A program made the translations under genes and the position numbers. From contig CALYQE010000094.1 of NCBI GenBank assembly GCA_945281075.1, positions 1-7,509 of the forward strand: a stretch of DNA of 7,509 nt, in the 5' to 3' direction. Below, piece after piece: positions 5,985-7,509 of the stretch. The stretch's first letter is position 1. Every line of letters begins with the position of its first letter. The notes under the pieces are model-generated. The model saw only the letters and a program-made list of their open reading frames with translations. It had not been told where the DNA came from and did not search any database. This DNA is from an uncultured Lactobacillus sp. (lineage in GTDB: Bacteria; Bacillota; Bacilli; Lactobacillales; Lactobacillaceae).

Positions 5985-7509
5985 GAAAAATTATCAAAAA
6001 GAGACCAAGCACTCATCTTTAGTCGGACGTTGGATTAGTATCGTTGCCTTGACGATCATGGTCTCTTTTATTGTTTTTTCAGTCGTAATCTATTCAATTG
6101 TTGGTCAGCAGTCGATGGGGCAGCAAAAGGCAACTTCAACTGAAATGGTAGTCAATCTGAATAATACTTTGGATCGCATTCCTAATGAGCTGCAAATTTC
6201 CAATGTTGCACCGGCATTGACGCCCTCAATCAGACGTGTTTTAAAAGGAAATCCGCCAATTACTAATGATGATCGACCTGGAAACGCCTTTAATGATGAC
6301 TTGTTATCATCGTTGACAAATCCAGATCTTAGCGTGGTCGTTTATAATTTGGATCATGAAGACGTTTTTGATAATGGTGGGGCAATTTATCCCTACAAGA
6401 ACTTTAAGGGCGAATTCATGATGGAAACCGTTTCTAAAGGCCCAAGGAAACTCCTTGTCACGTATCAAAAAGTTCGAAATGCTGAAAGTGGCAAATTGAC
6501 GGGTTACATTGTCGTTGTTAACAAAATGACTTATTACAACGGCTTAATGAAAGACCTGCTCAAATGGATGGTCCGCATTTCCGCATTGGCCATTGTCCTG
6601 TTTACCCTGATTGCTTACGTGATTGTGCGCGGCGTGGTCAAACCAATTAAGGAAATGTCCCGCGTAGCACTTGAAGTGAATGCGGATCCCAATAGTACCG
6701 CCAGAATCAGTGATTTTCATCGTCATGACGAACTGCAGGAACTGGCTGTTTCACTTAATCAAATGCTTGACCGAATGCAGCGGTATATTGACCAGCAAAA
6801 AGAGTTTGTGGGTGATGTTTCGCATGAATTACGCACGCCGGTCGCAGTAATTGAGGGGCATTTAAATATGCTTGAGCGTTGGGGCAAAGAAGATCCTGAG
6901 GTTCTTGAGGAGTCAATTGAGGCTTCCTTGCAAGAAGCTAAAAGAATGCAGCATTTGATTCAGGAAATGCTCGACTTAACGCGTGCTGAACAGATTAACG
7001 TCCAGTATCCTAACGCCGTCACCAATGTCGCTGATGTGTTAAAACGGGTTGCAGCTGACATGTCAATGGTTCACAGTGATTTTGTCATTCGTCTTGAAAT
7101 GGACGATCTCCCGCAAGACACGCAAATTCAAATTTATCAGGGGCACTTGGAGCAATTGTTGGTCATTCTGGTTGACAATGGCATCAAGTATTCTACTGAT
7201 CGCAAAGAAATTAATATTTCCGCTGGCTTAGCCCAAAACGAAGTGCAGATGATCGTGCAAGACTTTGGCGAGGGGATCTCTAGCGAGGATCAGAGTAAAA
7301 TATTTAATCGCTTTTACCGAGTAGACAAGGCCAGAACGCGTGAAAAGGGTGGCAATGGTCTGGGCCTATCAATTGCGCAGAAGTTGGTTGACAGCTATCA
7401 CGGAAAGATTAGCGTTGAATCTGTTGAGGGACAGGGAAGCCAATTTATTATCGCTTTTCCATCGCTGACTAAAAAGCAGGTTCAAAGACTTCACGAACGT
7501 GAAGCAGCT
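5971..7509 (+). CDS. Sensor histidine kinase (HAMP, ArlS-like), 3' end cut by window
   Basis: The frame stays open to the window end with 513 complete codons and no stop; the end is probably close. After a basic start, TM1 spans about residues 21-44. A sensor region of about 154 residues lies outside the cell (45-198), followed by TM2 (about 199-222) and a HAMP linker starting at VKPIKEM. The dimerisation/phosphoacceptor site is SHELRTP with H285. The catalytic ATPase domain shows the N box DNGIKYS (N403), G1 DFGEG (from 431), an F-box-like IFNRFYR and G2 GGNGLGL (460-466). It should autophosphorylate at H285 and pass phosphate to the adjacent regulator. In-frame ATGs at 5962, 5968 and 5971 are all possible; 5971 is preferred because AAGAGA (5957-5962) is eight bases before it. 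It overlaps the regulator by 14 nt. Its signal is unknown. Confidence 0.93.
   Translation, partial: MKRNKKNYQKETKHSSLVGRWISIVALTIMVSFIVFSVVIYSIVGQQSMGQQKATSTEMVVNLNNTLDRIPNELQISNVAPALTPSIRRVLKGNPPITNDDRPGNAFNDDLLSSLTNPDLSVVVYNLDHEDVFDNGGAIYPYKNFKGEFMMETVSKGPRKLLVTYQKVRNAESGKLTGYIVVVNKMTYYNGLMKDLLKWMVRISALAIVLFTLIAYVIVRGVVKPIKEMSRVALEVNADPNSTARISDFHRHDELQELAVSLNQMLDRMQRYIDQQKEFVGDVSHELRTPVAVIEGHLNMLERWGKEDPEVLEESIEASLQEAKRMQHLIQEMLDLTRAEQINVQYPNAVTNVADVLKRVAADMSMVHSDFVIRLEMDDLPQDTQIQIYQGHLEQLLVILVDNGIKYSTDRKEINISAGLAQNEVQMIVQDFGEGISSEDQSKIFNRFYRVDKARTREKGGNGLGLSIAQKLVDSYHGKISVESVEGQGSQFIIAFPSLTKKQVQRLHEREAA

Noticed and set aside
7049..7231. Short + strand open frame inside the histidine kinase
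   Set aside because: It runs in another frame over the kinase ATPase region, which is conserved in the main frame. No independent support.
1..7509. CRISPR array, insertion sequence, prophage, tRNA or rRNA gene
   Set aside because: No regularly spaced repeats, transposase-like genes, terminal inverted repeats or tRNA/rRNA sequence were seen; almost all sequence is conserved housekeeping coding DNA.

Overview
This window is an ordinary chromosomal housekeeping region of a low-GC Gram-positive bacterium. It is most likely from the Lactobacillaceae, probably Lactobacillus sensu stricto. That assignment is inference, from the moderately AT-rich sequence, the rplT / yqeG / yqeH / nadD / yqeK / rsfS gene order of Bacillota, the AAGGAG-type ribosome binding sites and the lactobacillus-like protein sequences. 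I could run no database search.

Layout, all on the + strand. Bases 2-70 are the 3' end of a gene that looks like rplT (ribosomal protein L20), closed by a clear intrinsic terminator at 75-101. A probable promoter near 112-141 starts a compact operon: yqeG (HAD phosphatase, 176-700), yqeH (circularly permuted ribosome-assembly GTPase, 693-1808), nadD (NAD synthesis, 1817-2458), yqeK (HD-domain Ap4A hydrolase, 2451-3047), rsfS (ribosome silencing factor, TTG start, 3061-3408), tmcAL (tRNA-Met wobble C34 acetylation, 3415-4569) and a YceD/DUF177 protein (4571-5152). Junctions are 8-nt overlaps or gaps of at most 13 nt, so the seven genes are probably cotranscribed and translationally coupled. 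The shared theme is translation capacity (30S assembly, ribosome silencing, tRNA modification) tied to nucleotide metabolism (NAD and Ap4A).

A 118-nt AT-rich, gene-free gap (5153-5270) follows. It carries short repeats and a weak candidate promoter but no GC-rich terminator. After it comes a two-component system: an OmpR/PhoB-family response regulator (5271-5984) and an overlapping membrane histidine kinase (about 5971 to the window end, stop not reached). The pair resembles ArlRS/CsrRS-type systems of Bacillota.

I found no mobile element, CRISPR array, RNA gene, broken gene or sign of recent transfer, and no previously undescribed system. The points most worth a second look are the genes missing from the expected order (yqeI, yqeM, and rpmF after yceD), the N-terminal extension of NadD, the TTG start of rsfS, and the repeat-rich region in front of the response regulator.
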